Origin: Enchytraeus crypticus
Lineage: Eukaryota; Annelida; Clitellata; Enchytraeida; Enchytraeidae
Assembly: GCA_905160935.1 (NCBI GenBank)
Contig: CAJHZI010000575.1
Location: 102,501-166,500, forward strand
Length of the DNA: 64,000 nt
Reading direction: 5' to 3'
Below are positions 1 through 11,387 of this stretch, piece after piece (position 1 is the first letter of the stretch; each line of letters starts with the position of its first letter). Below the pieces are notes generated by a model. The model ran no database searches. It saw nothing but the letters and a program-made list of their open reading frames with translations, and was not told the origin of the DNA. The translations under genes were made by a program, and so were the position numbers.

Positions 1-9
1 GGTTGGTCA

Positions 10-14
<5 letters not shown>

Positions 15-58
<44 letters not shown>
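15..58. repeat. (TA)n microsatellite
   Basis: This is an uninterrupted TA dinucleotide run near the window edge. No gene is visible beside it. Confidence 0.9.
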
Positions 59-62
<4 letters not shown>

Positions 63-244
63 GCCTACATATAAAAGTTCAACAAATCTGTAATTATAAT
101 TATCTAAAAAACCTTTGAGGTGTATTCTTAGTATTTATCACGTTAATTTGATCTGCTTTAACAGATCGTTACCGTTCTCTTTCTCCAACAGCATAGCTGT
201 AGCCTACAGTACTTCATATATTTTCGGAATGATAACTTAGATGA

Positions 245-594
245 TGTTATGATGTCCTATCTGACCTAGTTCTTCTCCATTTCTCTGCTGCTTTTGACAC
301 CATAAACCTCAATATACTCCTTTTTAGACTTAGTTCTTGCTTCGGAATCTCTGACAAGGCTAATGGCCTCCTCTCCTCATACCTCTCACAGCGTACCCAA
401 TCTGTAATTATTGAAAACACTTTATCACCATCGTGCACTCTACCTTGTGGAGTCCCTCAGGGTTCTGTGTTTGGTCCCCTCCTTTTCACCTTATATACCA
501 CACCCTTACGTCACTTGCTAACTGATTCGATGCTGAAATTTTACTTTTGCGCTGATGATACCCAGACTTTCATCTCGTTCTCCAGCTCAGGCTG
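245..594 (+). pseudogene. L2/CR1-type LINE reverse transcriptase fragment
   Basis: One open frame of about 116 codons reads through the core of a non-LTR reverse transcriptase. It shows the block A motif FSAAFDTI, a fingers/palm stretch with SYLSQRTQSV, the GVPQGS motif followed by GPLLFTLYTTPL, and the catalytic box as FCADDTQ in place of the usual FYADDTQ. The frame opens just after a TGA at 242-244 and closes at 592-594. Both ends of the polymerase and any endonuclease are absent, so this is a dead internal fragment. The motif wording resembles L2/CR1-type elements. The clade call is from memory, while the RT identity is firm. Confidence 0.85.
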
Positions 595-2301
595 AGTACA
601 ATCAGACACAAAGACCTGTATCACCAGTCTAGTCGTAATATTATACGTCATCAGATATAAATTTGTAAAGGGAGAAAAATAAAAGAATTTCATACCTTAA
701 TTGGTGAGTCATCCCAACTTAAAGAGAAACATACATACCAGTACACACACATCACCTCCATACATACTATTCTGATCTACATAAAAACATACTTACTCAA
801 ACATACATGTACATGTATATGGCGTATTCACTTATATAGACGGATTAAATATATACACTTGCATACATTAAATTTGACTCATAGATACACATACATTTAT
901 AGATATTCATATTTGCATATATGTGTACATATATGCACACATATACACTTGCACATGTTCATGCGTACTTACACACATACATATATACATAAATACACAC
1001 ACATATACATACATATATACTCACTCTTATACATACATATATACTTGCACTGTTTTGATCTAGCTTTCTCTTGTGGTCTCTGTGTAGCCTACTCAGTAGT
1101 TATCGTGTGGGGCTTTGGCGCCTGTTTGTGTAGAGTTCGCAAGAGACATCCCTGACATTGCCTTATGGCTAGGAACCGGACTTTTAACTGTTATTGATTG
1201 ATTGATTGATTGAATGTTTATATTTTATGTTGATATTGTTATTTATATAATACATAATTATTATGATTATATATGAAACCATTTATACCACTGACAGTGT
1301 TTTTATGTGCTTATGTTTCAGTGCCTCTTATGACAGTGTTTTAATTCCTTTCCGTTTTAATGCCTTAATGCCTCATGTGACAGCATAGTCTACTGTATGT
1401 GCTTATTCTGCAGTGCTATCTATGTGTCTCTGATTCAGTGCGGCATGTGACAGTATAATCGTCATGTTTCTGGGGATATCACTGGTGGGAGACGACCATG
1501 AGTGGAACTATGGGTTCATTGCCTGGTCAATAGTCCTCTGTCTCGTCATCAGAATGCTCTATGAGTTCTACCTCATGTAATGTGCATTGTCTTAGTACAC
1601 TCTCAGTTCCAAATACCTCCTTCATTGTGCTTTGTGTTAGAGCACTCCTGAAGTTTTACAACTACCTCCTCTAATACTTATGCTCTAGCCTAGAGTTCTC
1701 TTTAAGTTCTGCCTGGCCTAGTAGATCATTATTATCTTTGAATGCTCTGTATATTCCGCGTACAATGCACCTCCCCTAACAAATTTCTATTTTTAAAATG
1801 TTTTAAGTTCTGCAGACATTTTCTAATATAACTGTACATATAGTCTCTTATTGTTTCATCATATACTATTGCTAATTGCCTAGATTTTAAATTTTTATGT
1901 AGAACTTAACGCTTGAAAATTGTACTTTTTTGCAGAATTTTTGAAGGCGCCAACTTAATATAGGCTACTGAAAATAAATTGTAACTAAACGGACTGGATT
2001 CAAGTAGAATCATTTGTCTAAAACTGACTGTACTAATAAAGTAATATATGTCTTTATCTTTGCCATTCAAATAAAAGAACACAGTTTATTGTTTTTGAAT
2101 CAATCTTTTTTTGTGTTAATGCAGTTACATTTGGATTAACTTACTTCGCGAATGCCAAGTACCGAGACAGAAAAATAAATCTACAAGAACAGCTTATAAT
2201 GGTTTGTTATTATTAGTTTTATTATATCATATGGATGGCCTATTTAGCAGCACACTGGTAATGATAATTCAGAAGGTTAATAGTTCTGATATGCAGGATA
2301 T
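595..2301. other. Gene-less stretch with ACATA-rich microsatellite
   Basis: Positions 720-1060 are a degenerate ACATA/CACATA-rich simple repeat; its open frame (859-1155) translates to a Tyr/His/Ile/Thr-rich string and is not a gene. 1190-1215 is a short TTGA run. The remainder to 2301 is AT-rich with no exon, RNA gene or repeat I recognise. Confidence 0.6.
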
Positions 2302-2776
2302 CACTTGTACTGATAAGCAGGAGGTCACTTGTAGTGATAAGCAGGAGGTCACTTGTACTGATAAGCAAGAGGCCATTTGCACTGATAAGCAGAAGGTCAC
2401 TTGTACTGATAAGTAGGAGGTCACTTGTACTGATAAGCAGAAGGTCACTTGTACTGATAAGCAGGAGGTCACTTGTACTGATAAGGATGAGGTCACTTGT
2501 ACTGATAAGCAGGAGGTCACTTGTACTGATAAGCAGGAGGTCACTTGTACTGATAAGCAGAAGGTCACTTGTACTGATAAGCAGAAGGTCACTTGTACTG
2601 ATAAGGATGAGGTCACTTGTACTGATAAGCAGGAGGTCACTTGTACTGATAAGCAGGAGGTCATTTGTACTGATAAGCAGGAGGTCACTTGTACTGATAA
2701 GCAGGAGGTCACTTGTACTGATAAGGATGAGGTCACTTGTACTGATAATGATGATGTCACTTGTACTGATAAGCAG
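2302..2776 (+). repeat. 24-bp minisatellite, about 20 copies
   Basis: The unit CACTTGTACTGATAAGCAGG plus AGGT is repeated head to tail with a period of exactly 24 bp (first unit at 2302, last start at 2758). Variation is concentrated in one place: CAGGAGG, CAGAAGG and GATGAGG alternate. Because 24 is a multiple of 3 and most units carry no stop in several frames, long frames stay open on both strands. They encode (CTDKQEVT)n-like, (VLISRRSL)n-like and, on the minus strand, (SVQVTSCL)n-like peptides. No start context, splice site or flanking exon supports translation. Confidence 0.95.
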
Positions 2777-2960
2777 TGTCGTAAAAAGTATTCAGAAAAA
2801 TACTTTAAGTAAAAGTAGAAGTAAATGGTTAGCAAAGTAAAAGTAAAAAGTACTCTATCAACTTTTTAATTAAGTAAAAAGTAAAAGTACTCGAGAAAAA
2901 TAAGTACTCCTAAGTAGAAATTAAAAGTACTCTGAATTTTTTAAGAACACAAATACCTTG
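2774..2960 (+). mobile_element. hAT-like transposon end (candidate)
   Basis: Immediately after the minisatellite, the sequence begins CAGTGTCGTAAAAAGTATTC and continues with repeated AAGTAAAAGTA and AAAAGTACT words. This resembles the CAGNGGTGTAAAGTACTTGAGTAAAA-type ends that I recall from hAT non-autonomous elements in animals. No matching opposite end or 8-bp target duplication was found, so it is either a single end or a coincidental AT-rich repeat. Confidence 0.4.
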
Positions 2961-4411
2961 ATAGAAAAGTTTTACATGTTCTTAAATTATTAAGTTGGTT
3001 ACTCGATTTAATTCTAATTAAGAAAGAAACTTTGAATTCGATGTCTGAAGTTTCTGAACTAAAAGAACATTCGACCCACATGCGCATGCTTATATTAAAT
3101 TTTAACATTTTGTATTAGATTTAATTTTTGCATTCCTAATTAAGTTAAATTAACATGCTAACTCAGACTCTCTCTCCAGTGTCCTATCAAGGACGTAACA
3201 GGTCCAATTCCTACTATTCATATTCCTACACACATGCAACCTTCACTAACTTCACGCTTCATAAGAGAACTCTATCGACAAACGAGTTAATCCCTGAGCA
3301 AAGACCATGAATTACTCAGATCTTAATTTAGCCGACAGCTTAACTAGGAATAATGTGAACTCTGAGAGAGTTTCCTGTTGTCGTTCTCTGATCTTATTCA
3401 GTCGCCTCTTACGACGCTTGTAGCTTATGCACGGTTAATTCTTCTCTGTGTCCCGAACACAACAAAACTTTAATTCTTTAAAATAAAAATTATCATTGAC
3501 ATTTTAGAGAGGTCCACAAAATATATAACTGTAAGTTCATGATTTATGTTTTCATCTTTATGCTATCATTATTAAATGGAGCATATTACGAATAAAGTAT
3601 GTGAATTTTTGATAATTATATTTCATCACTCCTACTATCGAACCTACTACTGTAGGTTCTCTACTGAAGATTTTTTAAATAATAGTCAACTCTGTCAACT
3701 CACAAATCATTATGCTAAGATGTACTTTAAAAAAAATATTAGCAAAAATATTTTAAGCTGACTATTCTTACACAATTAGGCATATATAAGTAAGTTTCCT
3801 GATAGATAATTAACGTAGGCCTACCTAAACTTTCAATTACTAATTTTTATAAGAACCCAAGTTTCTCAAATAGTTTGACTGTCATTCGATTCGCCTCTGT
3901 GTCACAACTAACATAGCAGCACAAATAAATATAATCGTTGAACAGCTGCACCGTCAGACAGGGGGTGTTAACATAAACATGAACACCAAAATTTAATAAA
4001 CGAAAAGGAAGCGAGTTCAATGCTGTAAGTAAAATAATTAGGCCTATCATGGTAGTTAGCTAGATAAGATACTCTGTATCTTCACTGACGACCAATTTTT
4101 CTCCCGATATGAATTTTGTATCTTTGCTGAAACTAAACGTATTATTATTATCTATTTTCCGGGAGAAATCCTTTAAGTATGTGTTTACGAAGATAGACAA
4201 TGTGCCCCTTGAGTATTGAGTGATAATATGTTGTAATATCCTGAGTGAGAGAGAGAGGGAAAGAGAAAGAGAGAGAGAGAGAAACAGCGACATAGACAGA
4301 GAGACAGAGAGGGATGCGTAGTAGGATTGTTTCAGGAATATATAGTTATAGGATTCTTTTCTTAAGTTTCTTATAAATATAACAAATATTTAATTCTTAT
4401 TCTCATCAACA
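2961..4411. other. AT-rich intergenic stretch
   Basis: No gene is recognised. About 3380-3466 carries, on the minus strand, the head of a dispersed repeat (words GTCGTAAGAGGCGACT and TGTTGTGT..CGGG) that recurs near 29400, 30150 and 61590. Positions 4240-4312 are a GA-rich microsatellite, and the open frame through it is an artefact. Confidence 0.5.
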
Positions 4412-4837
4412 TCAGTTCTTTGAGTTCTGTACAGAACATAGGGCGGCAACATTCCTCCTTTCATTTTTATCTTCAGCAATCATCACAGTGTCTTCCCATG
4501 AAATGTTTAATGCTCTCAAATCCTTGTTGATCGTATTTAGCCTAGTACGTCTAGGTCTTCCTCATTTCCTGTTTCCTTGAGTTGGCTTCCAGTTAACAGA
4601 AGTCTTTGCGTATCTATCCTCAGACATTCTCACTAGATGACCTAAAAACCCCAACCTTCTCTCAGAAACTATTTCATCTAATTTTCTTTGTCCACTCCTT
4701 TCGAGTACTGTTTCATTTTTGACGTGGTCCCAATAGTGGATATTTAAAATTCTTCTGAGGCATCTTTGTTGAAAACTGTTTAATTTGTGCTTTATTTTAT
4801 TAGTACTTTCCCAGGTTTCACTTGCATAGACCTTCAT
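4412..4837 (-). pseudogene. LINE ORF2 C-terminal fragment (second LINE lineage)
   Basis: The minus strand encodes the tail of an endonuclease-reverse transcriptase of the kind often mis-annotated as craniofacial development protein 2-like. Features seen are YASETWE, FQQRCLRRILNIHYWDHVKNE, GFLGHLVRM, then after one in-frame TGA (4552-4554) GRPRRT, DLRALNISWED and RRNVAALC, closing with TGA at 4412-4414. The block order (ETW, RRIL..W, GH..RM, GRP, W..A, VAAL) is typical of this C-terminal region. The RT core is absent. The wording differs from the family at 31.6-32.7 kb, so it is a separate lineage. Confidence 0.85.
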
Positions 4838-5139
4838 AAAAACTGGTTGAATAATTGAATAATTGACAAACTGATTGAAAAATTCAAATAAAATGTTAAT
4901 AAAAATAATAATTGTTGAATATATTTTTATCTTTTATTGTTCCTCAATCTTATTACTCTTCCAATTATATTGGAGCTTTTGGAATTCTTATTCTACATGT
5001 ACATAATTGGAAAAAATGCAGTCCCTAGCAACAATAGCAAAGGTTTAACTCTTTTACATCTCTATTTCTAATCTTGCATTAAGTTATGACTTAATGCAAG
5101 AGAGACTTCACAACAATTGAAAATTTTTACAAGATGTAC

Positions 5140-5335
5140 AATTTGTAGATGACCATGGAATGGTACCGGGCAGCGAGTTTAGACTGCAGAAGATAATAGA
5201 TAGCTGAATGATACGGCATTGATATATGGCATGAAGATTAATATAAAAAAGATCAAGGTACGAGAGTGTTCAATAATAAAGGTGAAGTTAATATCACAAT
5301 AAATGGTACGAAATTGTTCCAATTTCGTACCATTT
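5140..5335 (+). pseudogene. LINE fragment, same family as 31.6-32.7 kb, ending in a hairpin
   Basis: The plus strand carries a degenerate copy of the RT catalytic region of the LINE at 31.6-32.7 kb: (V)DDHGMVPGSE, LQKIID, MKINIKK, then VNITINGTKL. It is truncated on both sides. The 3' end (5301-5316) is followed by a 3-nt loop and its own reverse complement (5320-5335), a snap-back inversion at the point where homology to the element stops. Confidence 0.7.
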
Positions 5336-5339
5336 AAAA

Positions 5340-5535
5340 ATGGAGGCGGGATTAGCGCATTCGGTTAAGCCGCGCGCCAGTTGAATCAAGTTAAGCTCCA
5401 TCGCGCCGGCTAGTACTTTGTGGGCGACCACCTTAACAGACCGATTGTTGAGAGCTCTGAAAGAAAAATCCCGAGGGTATTGGAAGGTTATTCTTAAATC
5501 CGCGCCGGCTGCAATTGATGCGCCAACAAAAGGCA
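5340..5535 (+). repeat. Possible tRNA-head SINE fragment
   Basis: GGCGGGATTAGCGCATTCGG is A-box-like and the stretch is GC-richer than its surroundings. There is no clear B box, acceptor stem or second copy in the window, so this is only a candidate. Confidence 0.25.
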
Positions 5536-5680
5536 ACGATTACTAATAACCATGGAGGGGAATGGAGAAAATATCGAAAACTACAAAACAGAAACTAGGA
5601 AAGGAAACTATGTAGCACATGTGGGATGTCATGTGTGTAACTACGCGAACAAAAAAAACAAGTAAGGAGTTTCAAAACTA

Positions 5681-7087
5681 CGGTGGCTCGCAACTGCCAT
5701 AAATTTTATTTTTTTAAACAAAAAGTCAAAAAAACCAAAAAAACACAAAAACAAACAAATCTTTGTTACTATAAATAGCCAACTAGCAGTATTTATATCA
5801 TACATAGTCGATGACAACATCCAGCACTCGATCTTGAATCAAAGGCCAGTCTATGTGCAAAAAATAAAGTTTATTGTCAATGACAACATCGAGCACTCGA
5901 TCTCGAGCCAAATCCAAACCGATGAGCACAAAATTAGGTCAAAAACGGTGCAAATCCAAAATTCAGGTAATTAGTCATGTTAAGTGAATTCGTCAATGAC
6001 AACATCGAGCACGCGATGTCAAACCAAAGCCAAGCCGATGAGCAAAAAGGAGGTTAAAACTGTGCAAATTCAATATTCAGTTAATTAGTCATACTAAGTT
6101 AATTTGTTTATGACAATATCGAGCACTCGATCTTGAGCCAAAGCCAAACCGATTAGCACAAAATTAGGTCAAAAGCGGTGATAATTGCAAGGTGAAAGTC
6201 TTTGGACTGATTTTCTGCATTTTGGAATTTGCACCGTTTTTGACCTAATTTTGTGCTCATCGGTTTGGCTTTGGTTTGACATCGCGTGCTCGATGTTGTC
6301 TTTGACGAATTCACTTAACATGACTAATTAACTGAATTTTGGATTTGCACCGTTTTTGACATAATTTTGTGCTCATCGGTTTGGCTTTGGCTCGAGATCG
6401 AGTGCTCGATGTTGTCATTGACAATAGACTTTATTTTTTGCACATAGGCTGGCCTTTGATTCAAGATCGAGTGCTGGATGTTGTCATCGACTATGTGTGA
6501 TATAGATACTGCTAGTGTGCTATTTATAGTAACAAAGTGGCTATTTATAGTAACAAAGATTTGTTTTGTTTTTTGTTTTTTTGTTTTTTGTTTTTTGATT
6601 TTTTGTTTAAAAATAAAATAAAATTTATGGCAGTTGCGAGCCACCGTATCAATGACAACATCGAGCACTCGATCTCGAGCCAAAGCCAAACCGATGAGCA
6701 CAAAATTAGGTCAAAAACGGTGCAAATCCAAAATTCAGTTAATTAGTCATGTTAAGTGAATTCGTCAATGACAACATGGAGCACGCGTTTAATTAATTTG
6801 CACCGTTTTTGACATAATTTTGTGCTCATCGGTTTGGATTTGGCTCGAGATCGAGTGCTCGATGTTGTCATTGACAATAAACTTTATTTTTTGCACATAG
6901 ACTGGCCTTTGATTCAAGATCGAGTGCTGGATGTTGTCATCGACTATGTGTGATATAGATACTGCTATTGAGCTATTTATAGTAACAAAGTGGCTATTTA
7001 TAGTAACAAAGATTTGTTTGTTTTTTGTTTCTTTGTTTTTTTGATTTTTTGTTTCAAAAAAAAAATTATGGCAGTTGCGAGCCACCG
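5681..7087. mobile_element. Foldback/MITE-type transposon with nested inverted repeats
   Basis: A terminal sequence CGGTGGCTCGCAACTGCCAT at 5681 is repeated in reverse complement ending at 6646 and again ending at 7087. Each is followed outward by TA, and a TA also precedes 5681. Between the termini lie poly(A)-rich arms, direct copies of a roughly 115-bp module (words GACAACATCGAGCACTCGAT, CCGATGAGCACAAAATTAGG, AACGGTGCAAATCC at about 5876, 5993 and 6110), and the same module inverted at about 6215-6500 and 6650-6900. No transposase frame is present. The nested symmetry suggests one element (5681-6646) plus a partial inverted second copy to 7087. A TA target would fit Tc1/mariner- or PIF-like mobilisation, but this is inferred. 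Confidence 0.7.
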
Positions 7088-8676
7088 TACAAAACAAGCG
7101 GTTCATGGAAGGAACGATTTCCATGAGTATTGCGTATGAGCACAATAATTTTAATAATTTTTTATATGTTATTATGATTGTCTAGTACGATAAGTTGACA
7201 TCAAGTATTCAATCGTGTTCAAACGGAAGCCCCGATAGCGTAGGGGTATAGAGCTAGGCTTTAGATCATGGGATTCGGGGTTTTTCGATTCTGGCCCGAG
7301 TGACTTTAATTTTTTAAAGTTCAAGTTATTAAGTTTGATTAGTTCCATAAAAATATGGTTAGTTAGGGTTAGGGTGAAGGGTAGGGGATAGGATTAGGGA
7401 TAGTTAAAGAATTAAAATTTGTAACTTTTTAACGCAAAATTTGCAACACCAGGAAAATGTGTTTATAGTTGCAAAGAGTTTAATGGTTTGACAGTGATAT
7501 GTTTGGATGAAATTTGTCGTTTCATTGTCGCTATGCTGAAGACGTATTATATGATTTTGTCGAGAGTTCTTGTTGAGTCATTTTAAAACGTTGTGATAAT
7601 AGAGGTGGTAAAATAGTAACATTTGCCGGTAGATTAATTTACTGCTACTAAATATGCTCTCCGCTTCCTGTTGATGACGTAATCTCTGTTTAACGTGTAC
7701 TTTAGTTGTCGCTTGCGAAACACTTGCGGGTTTTTAACGTTTTACACCTATCTCTCCATACCTGCAGTCGTGCACAATATTATTATCTAATCGTGAATTC
7801 TTTTATATGTTGTGATTTGTTTGTTTTGTGAGCAGAATCGCTGAATTTCGTTAGATTTCAGCTGTGTTAGATCAGGCTGTTTTGAATTTTAAAAGAACGA
7901 TCGGAATTCTGATTATTAATTTTATTATTCACTTGATATGTATTTCATACAATAAAATATGGTATCAGTTACAGGTCATGGCTTGGCTGGATTCACATCG
8001 CTAATGATATACCTACTTTCGAATATGAGGAGGTGGGACTGTGTGTTCGACTCTCGCCCGAGGACTACCTATCTGTTTCGCTGCAGCCGCTCATTTGCAT
8101 TGCTAACTGACCGCTCGACACAAAGAACAACAGAAGAACCTTTACTGCCCTCGAGCTGTCCACGAGAGGTAAGAACCACAAGGCAGGTTTAATATACATG
8201 TGTACGATATAACGGTAACAACTTTAAGTTCTTTGAGTAATTTTCATGATATTCACTTTTGTTTATGGAGGAAATCAAGCACTTTGATTTGTAGTTAAAT
8301 TTAGAATAGAATTGGACAAACCTGGCATACATGCAGGCCTACTAATCAAGCGAACTTTATATAACGTCTGCTCAATTCAGTAACAAAAAATCATTACAAT
8401 TAAATTATGCTTTCTTATTTAAAATCATCATCTCAACTCCACTAGCAGCCATTACTTTTTTGTTACTGTGTTTTTTTACCTTGTAATTTTGTACTTGTTA
8501 TTTGTTTATGTTGTCACAAGAATTGTAAATGCAAACATACTTAACTAGCAAATAAACAAACAACCAAGAAGAAGAAGATTCCAGCATTCCTAGCTCACCT
8601 TGGCCCACTTTCAACTATATATTTATGTTATATTTTCAACAGAGTACAAAAAGAGAAAGTGATGCCTAGAGACTAG
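7088..8676. other. Intergenic stretch with tRNA-like and telomere-like pieces
   Basis: 7225-7305 looks like a decayed tRNA-derived SINE head (GATAGCGTAGGGGTATAGAG followed by a TTTTTCGATTCTGG B-box-like word). 7358-7405 has degenerate TTAGGG-like words. 7975-8065 is another tRNA-like stretch with GTGTTCGACTCTCGCCCG. The open frame at 7959-8192 runs through that last piece and is not convincing as a gene. Nothing else is recognised. Confidence 0.45.
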
Positions 8677-10233
8677 AGGCAAGCCAAGGTGATTGCAACT
8701 CTTAAACCGGGTAAGGACCCAAAATGTGCATCTAACTACCGCCCGATTTCATTGCTGAGTGTATGTTATAAGGTTTTTAAAAGAATCATTCTTCGACGAA
8801 TCCAGCCAATCGTATAGAATATATTACCAATTGAACAAGCTGGTATTCGTCCTGGAAGATTCACTTCCGATCAAGTCCTAGCCCTAACGACCTACATTGA
8901 GAAAGGTTTTCAAGAAGGTCTCAAAACAGGTGCAGTATTCCTTGACCTCACAGCAGCGTACGACACTGTATGGCATAAGGGTCTGCTAGTAAAGCTCTCA
9001 AAATGTATGCCACAATGGTTCACAGATATAGTGCATACGATTATGAAGGATAGACATTTCAGAGTTCATATGAACGACGGAAAAAGTCGATGGAGGAATC
9101 AAATGAGCGGTCTCCCACAGGGATCTGTTCTCTCTCCTACCCTACATAACCTTTACATCAGTGACCTGCCTCCGACTACTGCGCGACAGTTCGCTTACGC
9201 GGATGACATTTGTTGCGCTGTCCAAGGTCGAACATTTGGAGAAATCGAGCGTACATTAAATAACGATCTGTTGCTGATGACTAAATATCTAAAGAAATGG
9301 CGTCTCATTCCAAGCTCCACAAAAACAGTCACAAGTGTGTTTCATCTCCATAATGCTAAAGCTAACTACAAGCTCAATGTGTCTATGGATGGTATACAGT
9401 TACCCTTTGATCCTCTACCGGTTTATCTTGGTGTAAAAAAATTGGATCGTACGCTGTCGTTCAAGGAGAATTTGAGTAAAACGGCAGCAAAAATAAAATC
9501 AAGAAATAATCTGTTGCAGAAATTGGCGGGAACAACCTGGGGCACAGATGCAGTCACATTAAGAATATCAGGGATTGCTCTGTGCTATTCGGTGGCTGAA
9601 TACTGCTGTCCATCATGGGAACGTTCGCCTCATACAAAACTCGTCGATGCACGTCTCAATGACTCCATGCGCATAGTTTCTGGGACAATCAAATCGACTC
9701 CAACGCCGTGGCTCCCAGTTCTTTGTAACATACTGCCCCCTCATATCCGTCGTAAGGAGATAACACACAAGCAACTGCAGAGGGTCCGTGAAAATCATGC
9801 CCTCCCTTTATCATTGGACTTGTCTAATCCTCCTCCGAAGAGACTCAAATCTCAATATCCTGTTTGAGAGATACTGCAGCAATGTGATCACTTGGCGTCT
9901 ATGTCCCAGTGGAGATTAGAGTGGTCAAATGATGTTGATGCTGATGTTAGAAACCACCATCTGGTTCAGGATCCGTCTCAAGCGCTACCAGGAATGAATC
10001 TCTGCAGAGGAAGTTGGTGCCATTTGAATCGTTTCCGTACGGGTCATGGTAGATGCAGAGAAAGTGAGTTTCGCTGGGGAATTTGTGATTCACCGCTTTG
10101 CGACTGCGGCCAATCGCAAAACATGAAACATATCGTTGAGGAGTGCCCTCTAACCTGCCTACCGGGTGGACTATCTACGCTAAGTTGCCAAACAAGTGAA
10201 GCAACTATCTGGATTAACGCATACGCTAAATAA
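8677..10233 (+). pseudogene. Jockey-like LINE reverse transcriptase, two internal stops
   Basis: A single frame runs 8677-10233, broken only by TAG at 8815-8817 and TGA at 9865-9867. In order it shows KVIATLKPGKDP, SNYRPISLLSV, EQAGIRPGRFTSDQV, the block A FLDLTAAYDTVWHKG, GLPQGSVLSP, the catalytic AYADDICC, KKWRL and YLGV, and a C-terminal gag-knuckle-like segment FRTGHGRC..CDCGQSQNMKHIVEEC ending near the stop. The N-terminal apurinic endonuclease is missing. With two stops in about 519 codons, decay is moderate. Jockey/CR1-group placement is from motif wording only. Confidence 0.9.
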
Positions 10234-10265
10234 AATTAGCTAAACAGGGATGATAGCTGTTCTGC

Positions 10266-10376
10266 TTCAGAGAAATAAGATCTGATCAGATCAGATCAGA
10301 TAAAATAAGATGAGATAAGATAAGAAAAGATCAGATAAGATAAGATCATATAAGATAAGAAAAGATCAGATAAGAA
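10266..10376 (+). repeat. GATAA/GATCAGATA simple repeat
   Basis: Runs of AGATAAGATAAGATCAGATA immediately follow the 3' end of the jockey-like element at 10233. This could be its tail or its insertion site. Confidence 0.8.
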
Positions 10377-11387
10377 AATCTTTAATTCATGAAATTCACA
10401 ATAGAATCCATAAATATCAGGTTTAAAACGTGAATACGAACATACGAGCTCAAAAGCACTTATATCCGCCAGCAGAATAGAAGAAAATTGATAAATGTGC
10501 AAATAAAAATATGAATAGAATGCACATAAAAACGAATCGGTTCAAATATTAACTCTGTTAGCTTGTTACATGCATACACACAATCAGTTGTAGGCGCTAA
10601 GAAATTTATAGCGGTGTATAACAATGACGGACAGTTAATGGCAGAACGAGGCGCTGAACGCATATTAATTAGACGTCAGAGGCATCGCGTCATTGTCTAC
10701 ACCGAGTGCTTGTAGTGTTGGTGGTGGGGCGTAATAGCGAGCAGAACTGTTTCTACGTTTATGCTACATTTATATTAAGAAATCCATTAAGAATTAGATA
10801 TTATTTTGTTTGAATGTTTATTTTGTTTAATATTTTTAATTTAAAATGTATCAAAGAATAATATTTGATAGAAATCTATTATTGGAATAATTTCTGACCT
10901 AGTTTAACTGCTAATTAAACTGCTAATTATTTGTGGTAGTCGTATTTTATGAGCATGTGCAGTTGTCAATCGAATACTTCAATTTTTGTGAGAATAGGCC
11001 TGTAATCGAAGAACTGAGAAACAAAACTTTATTTATCGTACACTAATCCTAATCTTAGTCATTTCCAGAATTCTATGGTAGACGGATTAGGCATAAATTC
11101 ATTATATAAGTCACTTCAATAATTAAGCCTAAGTAATAATTTATTAGTAGCCTGCACTTTAAGCTACTTATTATAGCTCTTTTTATCAAATGTCTTTACT
11201 GTTCCAGTTTTTAGAATAAGAAGAAAAATCATAGACTGAGGACTAAAGAGTTTGTGGTTCTTAAACGAACGTCAAAGGATATTCTAACTATTCAGAATTA
11301 ATTACTAGAATTGTGGAAATTACTCTGGGCTGCAGCTTTGCAATGCAATTGTATTAACATAAGTTTAACAATGTCACATTAAACCTG
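10377..11387. other. Upstream region of the 1262-residue membrane-protein gene
   Basis: The region is AT-rich, with one GC-richer patch at about 10655-10760 that could hold a promoter or 5' leader. I see no convincing TATA box, initiator or upstream coding exon. Short open frames here are not conserved-looking. Confidence 0.4.

Noticed and set aside
859-1155. 98-codon open frame
   Set aside because: It is mostly the translation of an ACATA-rich microsatellite, with no family features or splice context.
2269-2840. Long frames across the 24-bp array as genes, or the array as a CRISPR
   Set aside because: The frames exist only because the period is a multiple of three. There are no unique spacers, and the setting is an animal genome.
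7959-8192. 77-codon ORF as a gene
   Set aside because: It overlaps a tRNA-like SINE stretch and shows no conserved pattern.
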